From the NCBI RefSeq assembly GCF_964340395.1, contig NC_135553.1, positions 26,742,949 through 26,806,948 on the forward strand: a DNA stretch of 64,000 bases, in the 5' to 3' direction. The translations under genes and the position numbers were made by a program. This stretch comes from Glandiceps talaboti (taxonomy: Eukaryota > Hemichordata > Enteropneusta > Spengelidae). Positions 43,121-56,600 of this stretch are shown in pieces; the first letter of the stretch is position 1; every line of letters starts with the position of its first letter. The notes under the pieces were generated by a model. The model ran no database searches. It was not told the DNA's origin and saw only the letters and a program-made list of their open reading frames with translations.

Positions 43121-44190
43121 CTCTTCAAATCAAATTGATGTCACATTAGGATCCAATATGGCCGCTGAATACTAATTGAATTCAGCATCCTGTTTTTCTA
43201 AATCGTTTTCTTTCTGAGTGTGTTAAATATCTCTTGCATCTAAAAGAAGCTCCCTTAATTCATGTTTTCTTCCCGATTTTCAAATTCTTCTGATCTCTTT
43301 ATTGGCATTTGCTGTTCTTTGTTAAATTAATTCGTCTGCATGTTCTTTTGATGCTAAACGTAATTTTCTGTTTTTGTTTTAAATTTTACACAGACACGTA
43401 CGTTTCTTTTAGCGCGATCATATTTTCCTTTCCATATATCATATAAGTTATTGTCATCTTGGGAACGAAATGACTCTTTTGACGACAATTCTTGTTGCAG
43501 AGTCTTTTCGTTACTCCAATTCTTGTTTTCTATTTAATTTTTGTGTAGCCTTGGTATAACTTTAAGTGGCCAGGATTTCATTGCCCTCTGTTAGCTTCTT
43601 AGCCAGGACGTGGCATAAAGTCAATAAACCAGTAAGAAGTGTAATTATTTTATTGTTCGATGACAATAGCTAATATATATATGAAAAAAAACAGACCAGA
43701 GATCACTTTTAGTTATGGAAATGACATGAAAATAAGTATCAGGTGTTGGCCAATGCCGTTGAACATTTTTATATTTAGTTTCAACTAAGAACTTGATGAC
43801 GAGCATGAGTGTGTGAATCTTTAGTCTACTTCTCTTTGTCGTCAATATCTAAGGTGTTTTTATGGTATTACTAATCACCTGTATCAAAGGAATGCATAGT
43901 CAAAAACAACACACCTCAAGACGTTCTATCTAAGCACGGCTAGTACCATGCACAACATCCCTTAATTGAAACCACGACCATGTCTTTGGCCTATACTAGT
44001 AACAGTGAAAATTATGTCACTATGTCGTGTAATTCATGATCACATTCTTCAGAGTAGGAGAATGAAGTGAAGTGTCACTACTTATAAAGTAGAGAAAAGG
44101 TATGGTAGATTTCGTTCCACGGATACGTTAATATTGATATTGCACATTGTCTTTCTTGTAAGTCAATGTCGATATATATATTTCATGCTG
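43121..44190. other. Intergenic spacer between CYP4 and SLCO, CYP4-proximal part
   Basis: Contains the dispersed repeat at 43770-43830 shared with 9440-9505; otherwise nothing recognised. Confidence 0.5.
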
Positions 44191-44192
44191 TG

Positions 44193-44345
44193 TTTATCAT
44201 ATCATATCATATCACATCATATCACATCGCATCACATCACATCACATCACATCACATCACATCACGTCACGTCACGTCACGTCACGTCACGTCACATCAC
44301 ATCACATCATATCATATCATATCATATCATATCATATCATATCAT
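44193..44345. repeat. (TCATA/TCACA/GTCAC) pentanucleotide array
   Basis: About 30 pentamers arranged as a symmetric gradient: ATCAT units outside, ATCAC inside, CGTCA at the centre. Confidence 0.92.
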
Positions 44346-44901
44346 TTTCATTATCATTGTACATTTTATTTGACATTGAAACAAAAATAAAAACATTAAC
44401 ATTGAACTATTAATTTTATTAACAAAGACATGATTGAAACAAATTTCCCGTTATGTTATTGGAAATGAAATCATCATCTAAAATTATTGAGCTTTATTTC
44501 ATTTTTGAAGTACTCTTGTTTACATAAATCTAAAATACTATCATAATAAATCATAGTACTTTGCAATTGGAAGCTGTAACGAAAGCTAGCATTATTTATT
44601 ACGTTTATGTATACTTTCGTCATGGGTTCCTTTAAAGCCGAAAACAAGTCCATGTATATGTAGCAGTTGTTTGGAATGTTGAATTGGCGGCACATCGATC
44701 CTGCATAAAATTCAGAGGTTATGTTCAGTTGCAGCTAGTGCAGCTGAGTCATACATTGAACGTTGGTGGCGTAAATTGTAAGGGAGTATTGTTGATAATC
44801 GTACTTTTAGCACTATTACTTTCTTCTCAAACATATTGTTCGACATACCAACTACTCGACAGCGTGTTTGATTTATTTTTCAAACAACTTTCATATTTCA
44901 G

Positions 44902-45055
44902 ACTAGATACAAGTGTAAATCCTGCCTTCATCTTCTCCGACCAGTTCATCCAAATATCCACCAAATTGCCAAGTAACTACGTATACGGACTAGGTGAACA
45001 CAGAGACAGTTTACTGCACAATATTGACTGGACGAGTTTTTCATTCTGGACATCA
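44902..45055 (+). pseudogene. GH31 alpha-glucosidase exon remnant (N-terminal domain)
   Basis: After a plausible acceptor (TTCATATTTCAG) the frame reads LDTSVNPAFIFSDQFIQIST, then LPSNYVYGLGEHRDS and DWTSFSFWTSW. This matches the GH31 block before the catalytic barrel (FSDQFIQxSTxLPSxxVYGLGEH, then W-x-x-F/W-x-F-x-R-D). Similarity fades after about 45,055. No good donor follows and no neighbouring GH31 exon was found on this strand. It is opposite in orientation to the GH31 gene at the right edge. It is most likely a duplicated leftover, though an exon of a larger unrecognised gene cannot be excluded. Confidence 0.7.
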
Positions 45056-45521
45056 TGGTTTTCCTCCAATGGTGACTCCCATGAGTCAATAATTTCTCTC
45101 TTTGGAGCTCTTCCTTATTTTTCTGTCTATCACGTTGTTCTTGCAATTTTGCTATGACACCCTTCTTATAATTTCTATCCACCATATGTCCCTCCTGGAT
45201 GGTACAACCATAACACGAAAGTAAAGCGTTTTCTGTGTGTACAACAATCGTTTATAGCATCAATATCAAGCGTAAAAGTATACTGTTTCATTTGCTAATT
45301 GACCACATTACAAAGGCCTCATGTCATGCTTGTAAAGAAACCAATTGAAACAGTGTATTTCATCTACACCACATGTTTTACCTCGAGCTCCTGAAATTCC
45401 AGTCTCACAACATCAAGGAACACTACTAAACTGTCATGGAGGGACCCCATTAAACCATGACCAGGCTGTTCATCCACCCCTGCCAAATGTACCACCCCGG
45501 CTCTACCTCCTCAAATACCAC

Positions 45522-45525
45522 CACC

Positions 45526-45559
<34 letters not shown>

Positions 45560-45565
45560 TCATCA
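45522..45565. repeat. (CCA)n(TCA)n microsatellite
   Basis: Eight or more CCA triplets followed by about nine TCA triplets. Confidence 0.92.
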
Positions 45566-46240
45566 CACATCTAAACATAGCGTTCGACATAATTACTTGC
45601 AGAATGTATGAGGATTCGCGGAACGTTTTATAAATAGCTCGAAATTTCCTTGTTTTAAAATGTGAATTGACAACGGGCAATTTCAGAAACTCGCTATCGG
45701 ACTCAACATAATTTTAATAAACCCCAAATCAAGAATTGTTTTCTGCAACTACAAAATTATTCAGATTTAGTTTATTCTTACATAATAAAGTTCAATGGTT
45801 TACAAGTGTAATTATGCCAGGGTAAATTACGCTGAAAAGTAAAGTTTTGATTTTGAGGTAAACATTATAGTTTTGAATCGTTATAAATTACAGTTTCTAT
45901 TTGTTGTTTGGATAGAGAAGTTTCTTAGGGAAGTTGAACTGTGTTTTGTAGTAAGTGATGTTTTTTTACATTTCTTTGCTACATTGGTTTTAGTTCAATA
46001 TAGTTGTGTGGCTTGTTTTACCAGTACTTCAGTTGTTTTATTTTTTTTATACCTGACTGTGTATGTGTTGCTATTGTACGTGTCACTCAGTAGGGCTGAC
46101 TGGTCAGAATTGATAGGGATGTCATATCCAATTACTTCTAACGCTGTCTTGCTCGTAAAAAACATACGTGTACGTGTCCCCAGTAAAGTGTTCACACCAT
46201 TTGTCAAACCGTTGTATTATCTAATTCATTTGTTTAAATT

Positions 46241-46800
<560 letters not shown>

Positions 46801-47679
46801 GTTGTTCTAAATTTACACAACACAACTTAAATATCTCTCTGGTTCAAGCATTGATTTGAAAGTGTGGTATACCTGTAGGGACGAAGTCTAGGAGATGATT
46901 CGATATCTTCGTGCCAGATCTGACTAGCACAGTCTTTTAACCTTTGGGTGAATTCAGACAAAAACTGACTAGTGGAGCCTACACCCTGGTTCAACCATAC
47001 ATAGCCGAATCCAAGGTAACATTAAAAGCCCAGTTAATTGATTTTATACTTCTTTCTTCTTCTAATCTTTTCAACATTACTAGTAATGTAGCATTTGTAG
47101 GGGTATCTATTAGTGTCCATTTGTAGTATTTTCAACCAACAGACATGACACAGATGGGAAATCTACCACATTCTCCTATTGCTGCCAAACCATCTGTTTT
47201 CCCACCAACAATCAAAAGAAACTTGTAAAACTGATAATGAACTTGTTCAACCTGGTGGGGGGGGGGGGAATTTTGTTTGTACAAATGCAACAGGTTTGTA
47301 ACAGGAAGGCATAACTCAAGATGAAGGTTTTTTAATGTTCAAACAGGTCACAGTCAGTTAATTGAATTGACGAAACCGAAAGCCAATTAGTCCTAGTATC
47401 CGATTTTGCCAATTTCAAAGAGTTAGATTGTTAAATTTGATAAGAATATTCTATTTCAACTTTACAACTTGACTGGGTGTTAGATGAATAACCAGATGTA
47501 AACTGAATGTCTTCCGTAAGGGCAAAGTTTTGAGATTGTCGTTCCTACAGACAATTGTTGGAATACAACAGAACATATGTAATAAGTTATTTTTTCTCAT
47601 TAATTGCTATTTGCTCATTGCTGTTAGTGATCTCCTGGCCAACCACAACATGTACTGTGACATTTGTTGAGAATGTAAA

Positions 47680-48390
47680 AAAAAAAAAAAATAAGCGCAT
47701 CGTCGTACCACATTAGACAACATTTCCTGACGAGAAACTATTTTTTCCTTTTTAGTGGCCTACAAAAATATGCCAATAATTTATTAAAACTAAAAGCTAC
47801 ATCAATAATATTTTCAGGACAAGTGCGCTTTGGTATCGCAAATGCATGTATCAAATTATATTGAATTTGAAGTGTGCATTCTTGAGATATAGCCTAATTA
47901 CCGAAAACCATTAATTATGTCAATTTCTCGTTAATATTCTTGGGATGTTTACCGAAACCTAATCAGTTCTTGTCACTACCCTACAGAACACATGCAATAA
48001 ATTTCGTTTGAATTGAGCCAGTCGTGTTTTAGAAAATGGTGATAAAGTCGCACCACTTTAGACATTTCCTGACGAGAAACTATTTTTTCCTTTTTAGTGG
48101 CCTGGCCTACAAAAATATGCCAATAACTTATTAAAACTAAAAGCTACATTAGTAATATTTTCAGGACAGGTGCGCTTTGGTATCGCAAATGTGTGTACCA
48201 AGTTATAATGAATTTGAAGTGTGCATTCTCGAGATATAGCCTAATTACCGAAAATCATTAATTACGTAAATTGCTCATTAATATTCACGGGATTTTTACC
48301 AAAACCTAATCAAGTCTTGCCATTATCCTACGGAATACGTCTTCAAAATTTCGTTTGAATTGAGCAAGCTGTTATGGAGAAAACGATGAC

Positions 48391-48469
<79 letters not shown>

Positions 48470-48530
48470 CACCGACTTCCACCCATAAATATATCTCTTC
48501 CTTTAATACGGAAGAATAAACGATGTTTAT
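47680..48530. mobile_element. 342-bp duplicated core plus (ACAG)n element in the intergenic spacer
   Basis: The block with CATTTCCTGACGAGAAACTA at 47721 recurs at 48063, with about 300 bp of close similarity (TTTAGTGGCCT, GGTATCGCAAATG). The second unit runs into (ACAG)n at 48391-48468 and the tail CACCGACTTCCACCC. Confidence 0.7.
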
Positions 48531-50058
48531 ATTAATTATTGAGAATCAACCTGATAATCACAGACTACCATTCATTATGTCCCCAAATAACCCTGCCAAA
48601 CAAAGTTCATTAAACTCTATTGTGTGTTCGATCTATGTTTTAGTGCTAGTTTGTGCCTAGAGACGAAAGTCATGAGAAGCCATTTATTTACATTACGGTG
48701 TGCTTCACGAATGGAGTCCACGTGATATACCCATGAAAGCTGGCCATTCATATGTAAAAACTCCTACATTGTAAAACGTCGATATCAATAAAAGCCGAGG
48801 CCGATGTATTACTTATTACGTTTCATGTAACGTATTTTGCATTTCTGCTCAAGGCTTATACATTCAAATAAAATATCATGAATCGTCCAGCGACATCACC
48901 GTCTACGAAAACAAAATCGGGAAGCGAAGTATAAGTTACATTTGGCTTTTAAACTACTATGTTGTCATATTTCTTGGTATGATTAGTGTCGACCTTTCGG
49001 TGTTGAGGGACATGTCAGTCAATCTAGACCCATGCACCGTCTGCAAGCAGGTCTAGCCACTTGTTTGCTAACTTTATAAATATGACACACTCACTGATTG
49101 ATATATGCCCGTTGAAATGAAAGCGACGCCTCTTACTATGAATTACGACCCCATATTTATGATCATGCGGCCCATGTCCTCTATATTTGCAAATTTACTT
49201 CTCTGAGATTTTGGTTGGTAACGATAACTGACACTTGTTGTCTTGACTTCAGATTGACATTTCACCTCTTGGACCTTATGAGCGTTACATGCAAATGTCC
49301 AGGACAGAGGAGGCCGGAAAGGTCTCACGTGACACCCATGTGACCGTTTCGCGATAGGACCTCATGCTTTTATCCATTTTATTACCATTTGCGTCATAAG
49401 TCTTTCGTTCAGACGATCACTATTTTTTAAATGACCATTACGAGTGTAATGCAAAATGGTTATCGTGTTTTTAGTTTTTATAGTGTGTCTAAAACGAACA
49501 CAAACTTTGGTACTCGACAAGTCAATGTTATCGATATCTACATTTCTGTGTTTTTCACCTCGGTCGTTTTAACACAAAATTATGTTTCTATGTATGCTTT
49601 TGTCACTTTTCTATTAATTGTCGTCATGAATTTCATGGTTCTGCAGCGATCTCCCGAATACCCCGCTTTATAATGTCACTACTTTTTGTTGATTTTGGAT
49701 GTTTTCAAGAGGGCGACCCATTACATGTATGATGTGCGTGCATATAACAAGCGAAGTGGCTTGACCGTTGACGGCTGTCCTCAGTACATTTGCTGGCCGG
49801 ACGTGCTTATTGACACTGACTTTCGTGTCGTGCAGTGATCGTTACCCGTAACACTAATTGTCAGCGTTTCCTCTTGTATCCTTAAAATGTTGTCCTTTTC
49901 AGTCTTATCAAGTCGTGTTTTTGTATAGTGATGGGTACAAAAAACGTACCTAGGTATACCCCCACGAGTATCTGTTTATTTGCTGGTTTATTTAATTATT
50001 TTATTTGTCCCTATACTTGTCGTTCGTTTGCTTGTTCATTTGTCATTTATTTGATAGT

Positions 50059-50141
<83 letters not shown>

Positions 50142-52260
50142 TTTGTTTGTTTCGTTTTGTTTTGTTTGTCACACGGTTCCTGGGTGCCCTGTGGTCAAAG
50201 GAGGTCACCTTCGACTCCTGGGCGGATCACCCACTTTCTACCGAAAATCTTGAGTAGACCTTGTCTATTTCTAACTATAGTCATTTAAAAGCACACAAGA
50301 ATCCATCTATTTTGCAAAATTTGTAAATTTTGGGCGAAACAACAAATGGGCGAAAAACTGGGTCCGGCGAAATTTACGACCTCAGCGGGGTCAAGTATTC
50401 TTCAAGAAATCGCCGAAAAATCGCAGTATTCCTATCCAGAAATAATTCCAAAACCGATTCTTCTTGCACGGAGGGAGAAATATCAGTCGAGATTTTCGCT
50501 TTTCTAGTATCCAATATGATGAATTAGTGTGAAAGTTACGGCGAGTTGATGCTCCCAAACTACGGCTGGTGAGCATTGAGCCAACCACCATTGTGAATGT
50601 ACCTACACGATCGATCGAAGTTGTACACAATGGAGCTTTCACAGTTATTTTTACCCATCATGCTCTGTACCCCTTCCCTCCTCTGGTCCAGGACTCGCCG
50701 GTGCATAACACGGGCAAATATAATATATATAATTACAACCTGTGCGTACACAGCTTTGATGTAAGTACACACTTTTGATCGATTCTATTTCCTAGTATCA
50801 CACGATGAACAACTCTTGTATAGCAGAACTTAGTAATATATATTCATGCTTAGGTAAGTTTCATCGAACGAGTGGGTCACTTTCTAGCCTAAGTTTTATT
50901 GGTACAGCTGTAGCGTAACACGTGATCTGAATGACGACCGGGCTTAGAACTGGCCGGTGAAGACTAACCAGTGAATCCATAGTAGACTAGAATATTCTGA
51001 TATTTCAAACTTTTCAAATCACACAAAGTCTACTTTTGACCTGTGATATTAAGCCAGGCGAAACGAGTCGTATCAAAAGAACACTTTCTACACTGGCTAT
51101 GACCTTGAATATTAAATAACACCACAATTTACATGACTGTGAACTGGAACACCTCGCATTTAAAACGACAACACCACTGTCCACAGATCAAGAGCCACAG
51201 AAAGCGCTCAGGAGGTCAACATTTATTGTACGGTGCTCGCCTTCTAATCTTTCAAACTCTCTATGTGAACTTACTAGACGTTCTTACAAGAGGTCATCAT
51301 AAACAAACATCAACCGTAATTGTACATGCCCCCTAGCCTAGGCTATATGACATGCAACTCCACACTGACCTGTTCGCTATACTGTATAAAGCGATTTGCA
51401 CAATGTCACGCACAAACAGAAGCATCATTTCTGTAAAGATATAAATGGAGACAGACGAGTCACCTGTAACTTCTTCAGAAATAACTTCTACTGTTTGTGA
51501 AATATTGGGCATATGTAAATAGAGACACCTGTCATTGTCATTCTTTTGTATTTGTGTGTAAACGTACGTAATAATTACATTAACTGTTTTGGTATGTATG
51601 TTAACGTTACGTCATGCAATATTGGGTATGTCAAGAGAAATGTCCAAAGCACCGTAGTCCAATACATGTATACGGTGTAATACGCCTTTTCTCCCGAGAG
51701 CTCAAGGCGCTCACAATTATTACCCCTGGCACGGATCAATGGCGTTACAACGACTCATTATACTTCCTCATCTCCCGGTGTGAGCATACAATCCATTCCG
51801 GCCTTTATAAGCGCATATTATTAAAGCATTCACATTGCAACTTCTATCCTACCAGGTCCCTAATTATACAGCTGGGTTTGACCGAGGCCCAAAATCATCG
51901 TTCAAATATTGCACACAGACCAAACCATTCAATATGTAATTTACTACGAAGTGAAACAATATTTGCAAATGGAATCCAGTTAACCCGGAATAAATGTCTT
52001 ATTGCTTGAATAGAAACCTAATACCAACAGTGCTACAGTTTATCGTATGACCCTGTTAACACTGCTTTATTTAGCACTGCCGTTGCCAGTGGCGCCACAA
52101 AAATGCAAGGTTAAGTACTTGAATATTACTTTCTGTTGTATGTCGTGATCTATGTTCCTTGTGGGTCAGTTTTAATTAACCTTTGAGCATTTGTAATTTT
52201 AATTAAATTGTAATTTATTCCTGGAAACGTGTGCTTAAAAAATATTGTGTTTTGTGTTTT
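48531..52260. other. Intergenic spacer upstream of SLCO
   Basis: Contains (TTTA)n and, at 51610-52010, a moderately GC-richer block with an open frame of 131 codons and the text TACCAGGTCCCTAATTATAC, AGCTGGGTTTGACCGAGGCC. That text resembles dispersed repeats common in invertebrate genomes, so I do not call a gene. An SLCO promoter or non-coding first exon probably lies here but is not pinned down. Confidence 0.45.
50055..50143. repeat. (TTTA)n microsatellite
   Basis: About 22 TTTA units in the intergenic spacer. Confidence 0.95.
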
Positions 52261-52344
52261 TCTTCAGGACTGTATCGTCTCAGTTGTGGGTACCCATCGA
52301 TGATTTGAAAGTCACAGAACTTTAAGTTCGGAAAAATTCTGAAC

Positions 52345-53017
52345 ATGGCGAAACAACACGATATTCCTCTTTCTAACGTCAATGAAAACCATGAAGTAAA
52401 ATTCAAAGACACATCAGAGGAAAATAACGTGGGTTCATCAATGAACGAAAGAAAAGCTCTCCTATGTTTTGATGATGTCCGTTGTTTTGTCGTTGTTCTA
52501 GCCAGTACAATATGGTTGCATGCTACGATGGCCATATATGGTACCACTATTCTCACTACATTAGAAAAACGATACAACCTAAGCAGTTCTCAACTCGGTT
52601 TTCTCGTTAGCATTGGCCAAATTGGGACCTTGACTAGTATTATACCAGTCGCTTATATAGGTGGTCGGCCATCGAGTCATCGCCCTCGCTGGATGGGCAT
52701 TGGAGTACTCGTCCTCGCCGTTGGCATTTTTACAGCATCTTTACCACATTTTGTTGTGGGACCATATGGATATGAAGATATTAACCTAGAAGAAAACACA
52801 ACCACAGGTATTCATACTTGTTTTACAAACCAATCCATAGTGGTCGACAGTGAGTGTGAAGAAACCGGAAAAGACATTTCCAGAGATAGTAAGGTGGCGT
52901 ATGCATTGGTTGCAATGGGGCTTATGATAACTGGAGCTGGATACAGTCCATTCATGACCTTGGGAACTACATTTGTGGACGACCATGCCACACATGAAAA
53001 ATCGGCACTTTATCTTG
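52345..53017 (+). CDS. SLCO: SLCO exon 1 (first coding exon; TM1-TM4)
   Basis: Codes residues 1-224 plus one base. The ATG lies in AACATGGCG. A possible 3' splice site, TTTTTCTTCAG ending at 52267, implies an upstream non-coding exon. The donor GTAAGA follows the codons SALYLG. The open frame continues past the donor only because a TTGTA microsatellite lacks stops. Confidence 0.94.
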
Positions 53018-53559
53018 GTAAGAGGATTGTGCAAAATGTTGAGGAAACGATTGTATTGTATTGTATTGTATTGTATTGTATTGTATTGTATTGTATTGTA
53101 TTGTATTGTATTGTATTGTATTGTATTGTATTGTATTGTATCGTATTGTATTGTATTGTATCTTGTGGTGTGGTGTCGTATTGTATTGTACTGTACTGTA
53201 CTGTATTGTACTGTACTGTACTGTATTGTATTGTATTGTATTGTATTGTATTGTATTGTATTGTATTGTATTGTATTGTATTGTATTAATTTCCTTCTCG
53301 TTTGGAATAATATTTGCTAAAACTAGTTATCTCTATGTTTTTCTGTGTAGGGAGTCCCCTGTAATTACAAAGGCATGAAGGGGCAAGCTTGGAAATCAAA
53401 CTAAGCATGGTCTGTTACGTAAAATGTGACACCCCACCCTCACCCCCATTCCGTTTTTTAAAATGAGACTCTCTCTCAATTTCCTTTCTCTAAAACATGA
53501 CCCCCCCCCCCTGTTCAAATATTTAAAAAGGTTATGATTGACGTAAGTATTAATTAATT

Positions 53560-53618
<59 letters not shown>

Positions 53619-56600
53619 TAATTGCATTGCCTTCACACAAATTCACTGGTGGTAGTAGTAGTGGTGGTGGTGGTGGTGGTGGTGGTGGTGGTGGTGGTGG
53701 AAAACTCTGTAAATTCACCAATGTGGCAGCAGCAATGGGATCGAATCAGCCAATTGGTTGTTTTTATTGCAAAGATGACAACAGGGTTGGTAAGGCAAGT
53801 GGATAAATATAGTGAATACATGTCACCGTACCTAGCAACAATACCCTACCTGTAGTAACAGCCAAATCATGGTGTATATGGCAAAAGATAACAACAGGGG
53901 TAGTTAAGCAAATGGATAAATATTTTTTGAAATTACGTATACTCACCCAGCAACTAAGAAACTGTACATAGCAACACTAAAATGACCGTGCATATTGCAT
54001 GGGGAATACCAAGAAGGGATTTCATGTGTAATACAAAAAGATCAACATAAACTTTACAGTTAAGCTACAACGCCATTGGCGCTATTTGTTTGTAGATAAA
54101 TGGAAATTCATTAAATTTCATAAATTTGTTTCATTTCATAACAGGACTCGTCAACATGATGTGGGGAATAGGCCCTATTATGGCAACATTCATCGCTGCA
54201 GGTAGCTTGCTCTTATATGTAGATTTTAATAGAATGAATGACTCGACTATCAACATAACTTCCGACGACGATGAATGGGTTGGAGCGTGGTGGTTAGGCC
54301 TTTTAGGCGGCTCCATACTTGGGTTTCTACTAGCAATTCCATACGCCTTTATTCCTAAAGAACTAAAGAATAAAACTTCAGAAGGTCAGTCAGACTCGAC
54401 AACGAAACGCCAAAATACAGACGACAGCGGTAGTAGTCAAGATTTATCCCAACTTGGACTTCGAGGTATGTTCATACTTAGTTATTTTGAAATGCCAATG
54501 TCAAAAGTTTTCCTAACATTTCATGTATTAAGCTTGACATGGATATGTTATTATCCAATATTTTCTTCATTCAGACGGAAAATACTCATGGACTTGTAAT
54601 TATTTTGACCCTACTCGTCTTCTACTCTAGAAGACCCCTATGTCAATCGTATTTTACTTAGATTAGCCAAGAAAAATCGGAGAAAAATATTATTATTCCA
54701 TTCGTATGTCATTTCCATTTCGTCTCTTTTAAAATCTACTTTCCAGTGATTTTCATATTAACTAAACCATTGGGGATGGACAGTTATTGTGACTATTAAT
54801 GTTTTCTGTTGATATCAATTTCATTTGAAAAACTTTTGGAAAACAAACGCTGCCGAAAAAGGTATTTTCTTATATTGATTTCTTAACATCTGTGACGATC
54901 CCTGTTACGTCTGCCCTTGTTCATTACTGGTAGAGGTGTGTAGATTAAGATTTGTTCATGACTTGACGATTCCATCAGTAATATGCAAATTAGGGTTAAA
55001 AACTTATATCTCGAGAGGTACTTGGTTAATGAAACTGAAACTTGGTGAGATGTTTCTAGAAGTGTTATTCTGCAGACTTGTTTCATCACATTTAGACACA
55101 ATTGGCCCTAGCAACCATGACCACACCCTTAGCAACAACCAAATGACAGTATATTTTGCTAAAATAACAACATCATCTGGTAGGCAAGTGAACAAACATT
55201 CAAAAAGTATGAGAATATGCCTAGGAACAAGACCACTCCCATAACAACAGTCAAATGATCTCATGTATTGCAATGATAAAAACAGGGATTAAAAAACAAG
55301 TGAATAAACACTCAAACAGTATGTAAATATGCCTAACAACAAGACCCCGCCCATAGCAACAGTCAAATGATTACGTATATAGCGAAGATAACAGGGATTA
55401 ATAAACAAATGAATATACATTCAAAAAATGTATGCTACTATACCTAGCAACAAGACCACGTCCATAGCAACAGCCATGTGATGATGTATATCACAAAGAG
55501 AACATCAATGATTCATTGACAAGTGAATGATCATGTGAACATTCAAAATGTGTATGCAAAATTGCAAATATGTCGAGCAAATGACCACGCCCATAGCAAC
55601 AGCCAATTGATCGCGTATTGCAAAGATAACAACAGGGCTGGATAGGCAACTGGATAATCATTTAGCAAATGAACACCTATACTGAGCATCAATCGGCATG
55701 TGGACAAATATTTTTTTAGTCCCCGCGGAGGAAGTCCGGAATGGGGACTTATGGATTGGGTTCCGTCTGTCCGTCCGTCCGTCCGTCCGTCCGTCCGTCC
55801 GTCCGTCCGCAGCTGTTTCTTGGAGATGCCTGGACCGATTTTTTTCAAACTTGGTACAGGGGCAACATACTATGGCATACATATACACGTTAATTTGTTT
55901 TATGATACGATCCAATATGGCCGCCTAGCAACCATTTTGTTTGCAAATTTTCCCTGTCTAGAGCCATAACTCAGACATGCTTTAACAGATCTCATTCAAA
56001 GTTGGTATTAGGACAGTGTTCTATGACATACATGTGCATATTCATTGTTGTCATGATACGATCCAATATGGCCGCCTAGCAGCCATTTTGTTTGTGAATT
56101 TTCATGTCCAAAGCCATAACTCAGACATGCTTGAACAGATCTCATTCAAAGTTGGCATTAGGACAGTGTTCTATGACATACATGTGCATATCCATTTTCA
56201 TTGTGTTACGATCCAATATGGCTGCCTGGTAGCCATTTTGTTTGAGAATTTTCGTGTCCAAAGCCATAACTCAGACATGCTTGAACAGATCTCATTCAAA
56301 GTTGGTATTAGGACAGTGTTCTATGACATACATGTGTATATCCATTTTCGTCGTGATACGATCCAATATGGCTGCCTGGCAGCCATTTTGTTTGTGAATT
56401 TTCCATGTCCAAAGCCATAACTCAGACTCCATTTTCATCGTGATATGATCCCCCATACCCAACCAATCCTTTATTGTTGGAGGCATATTCCATGTCCAAC
56501 AAGCACACACAACATATCTAAGTCTGTTTGTTTTAGGTTCACAAATGTTGTTGCGTGATCAGAGTAGTGATAATTCCTTAAAACCCAATTATAGCGGGGC

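Noticed and set aside
44684-44900. N-terminal part of the frame leading into the GH31 remnant
   Set aside because: Similarity to GH31 starts only after the 3' splice site at 44901, so the upstream part looks like intron, not coding sequence.
51614-52009. 131-codon open frame upstream of SLCO
   Set aside because: No recognisable domain, and part of the text resembles dispersed invertebrate repeats; no start context or splice support.
53018-53289. SLCO exon 1 reading on into a Y-C-I-V-L repeat tail
   Set aside because: A consensus donor GTAAGA follows SALYLG and the next exon continues the OATP family text in phase, so this is intron.
56016-56420. 134-codon open frame with 50-residue repeats
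   Set aside because: The 150-bp core period is a multiple of three, which keeps a frame open by chance; the region is an intronic repeat.
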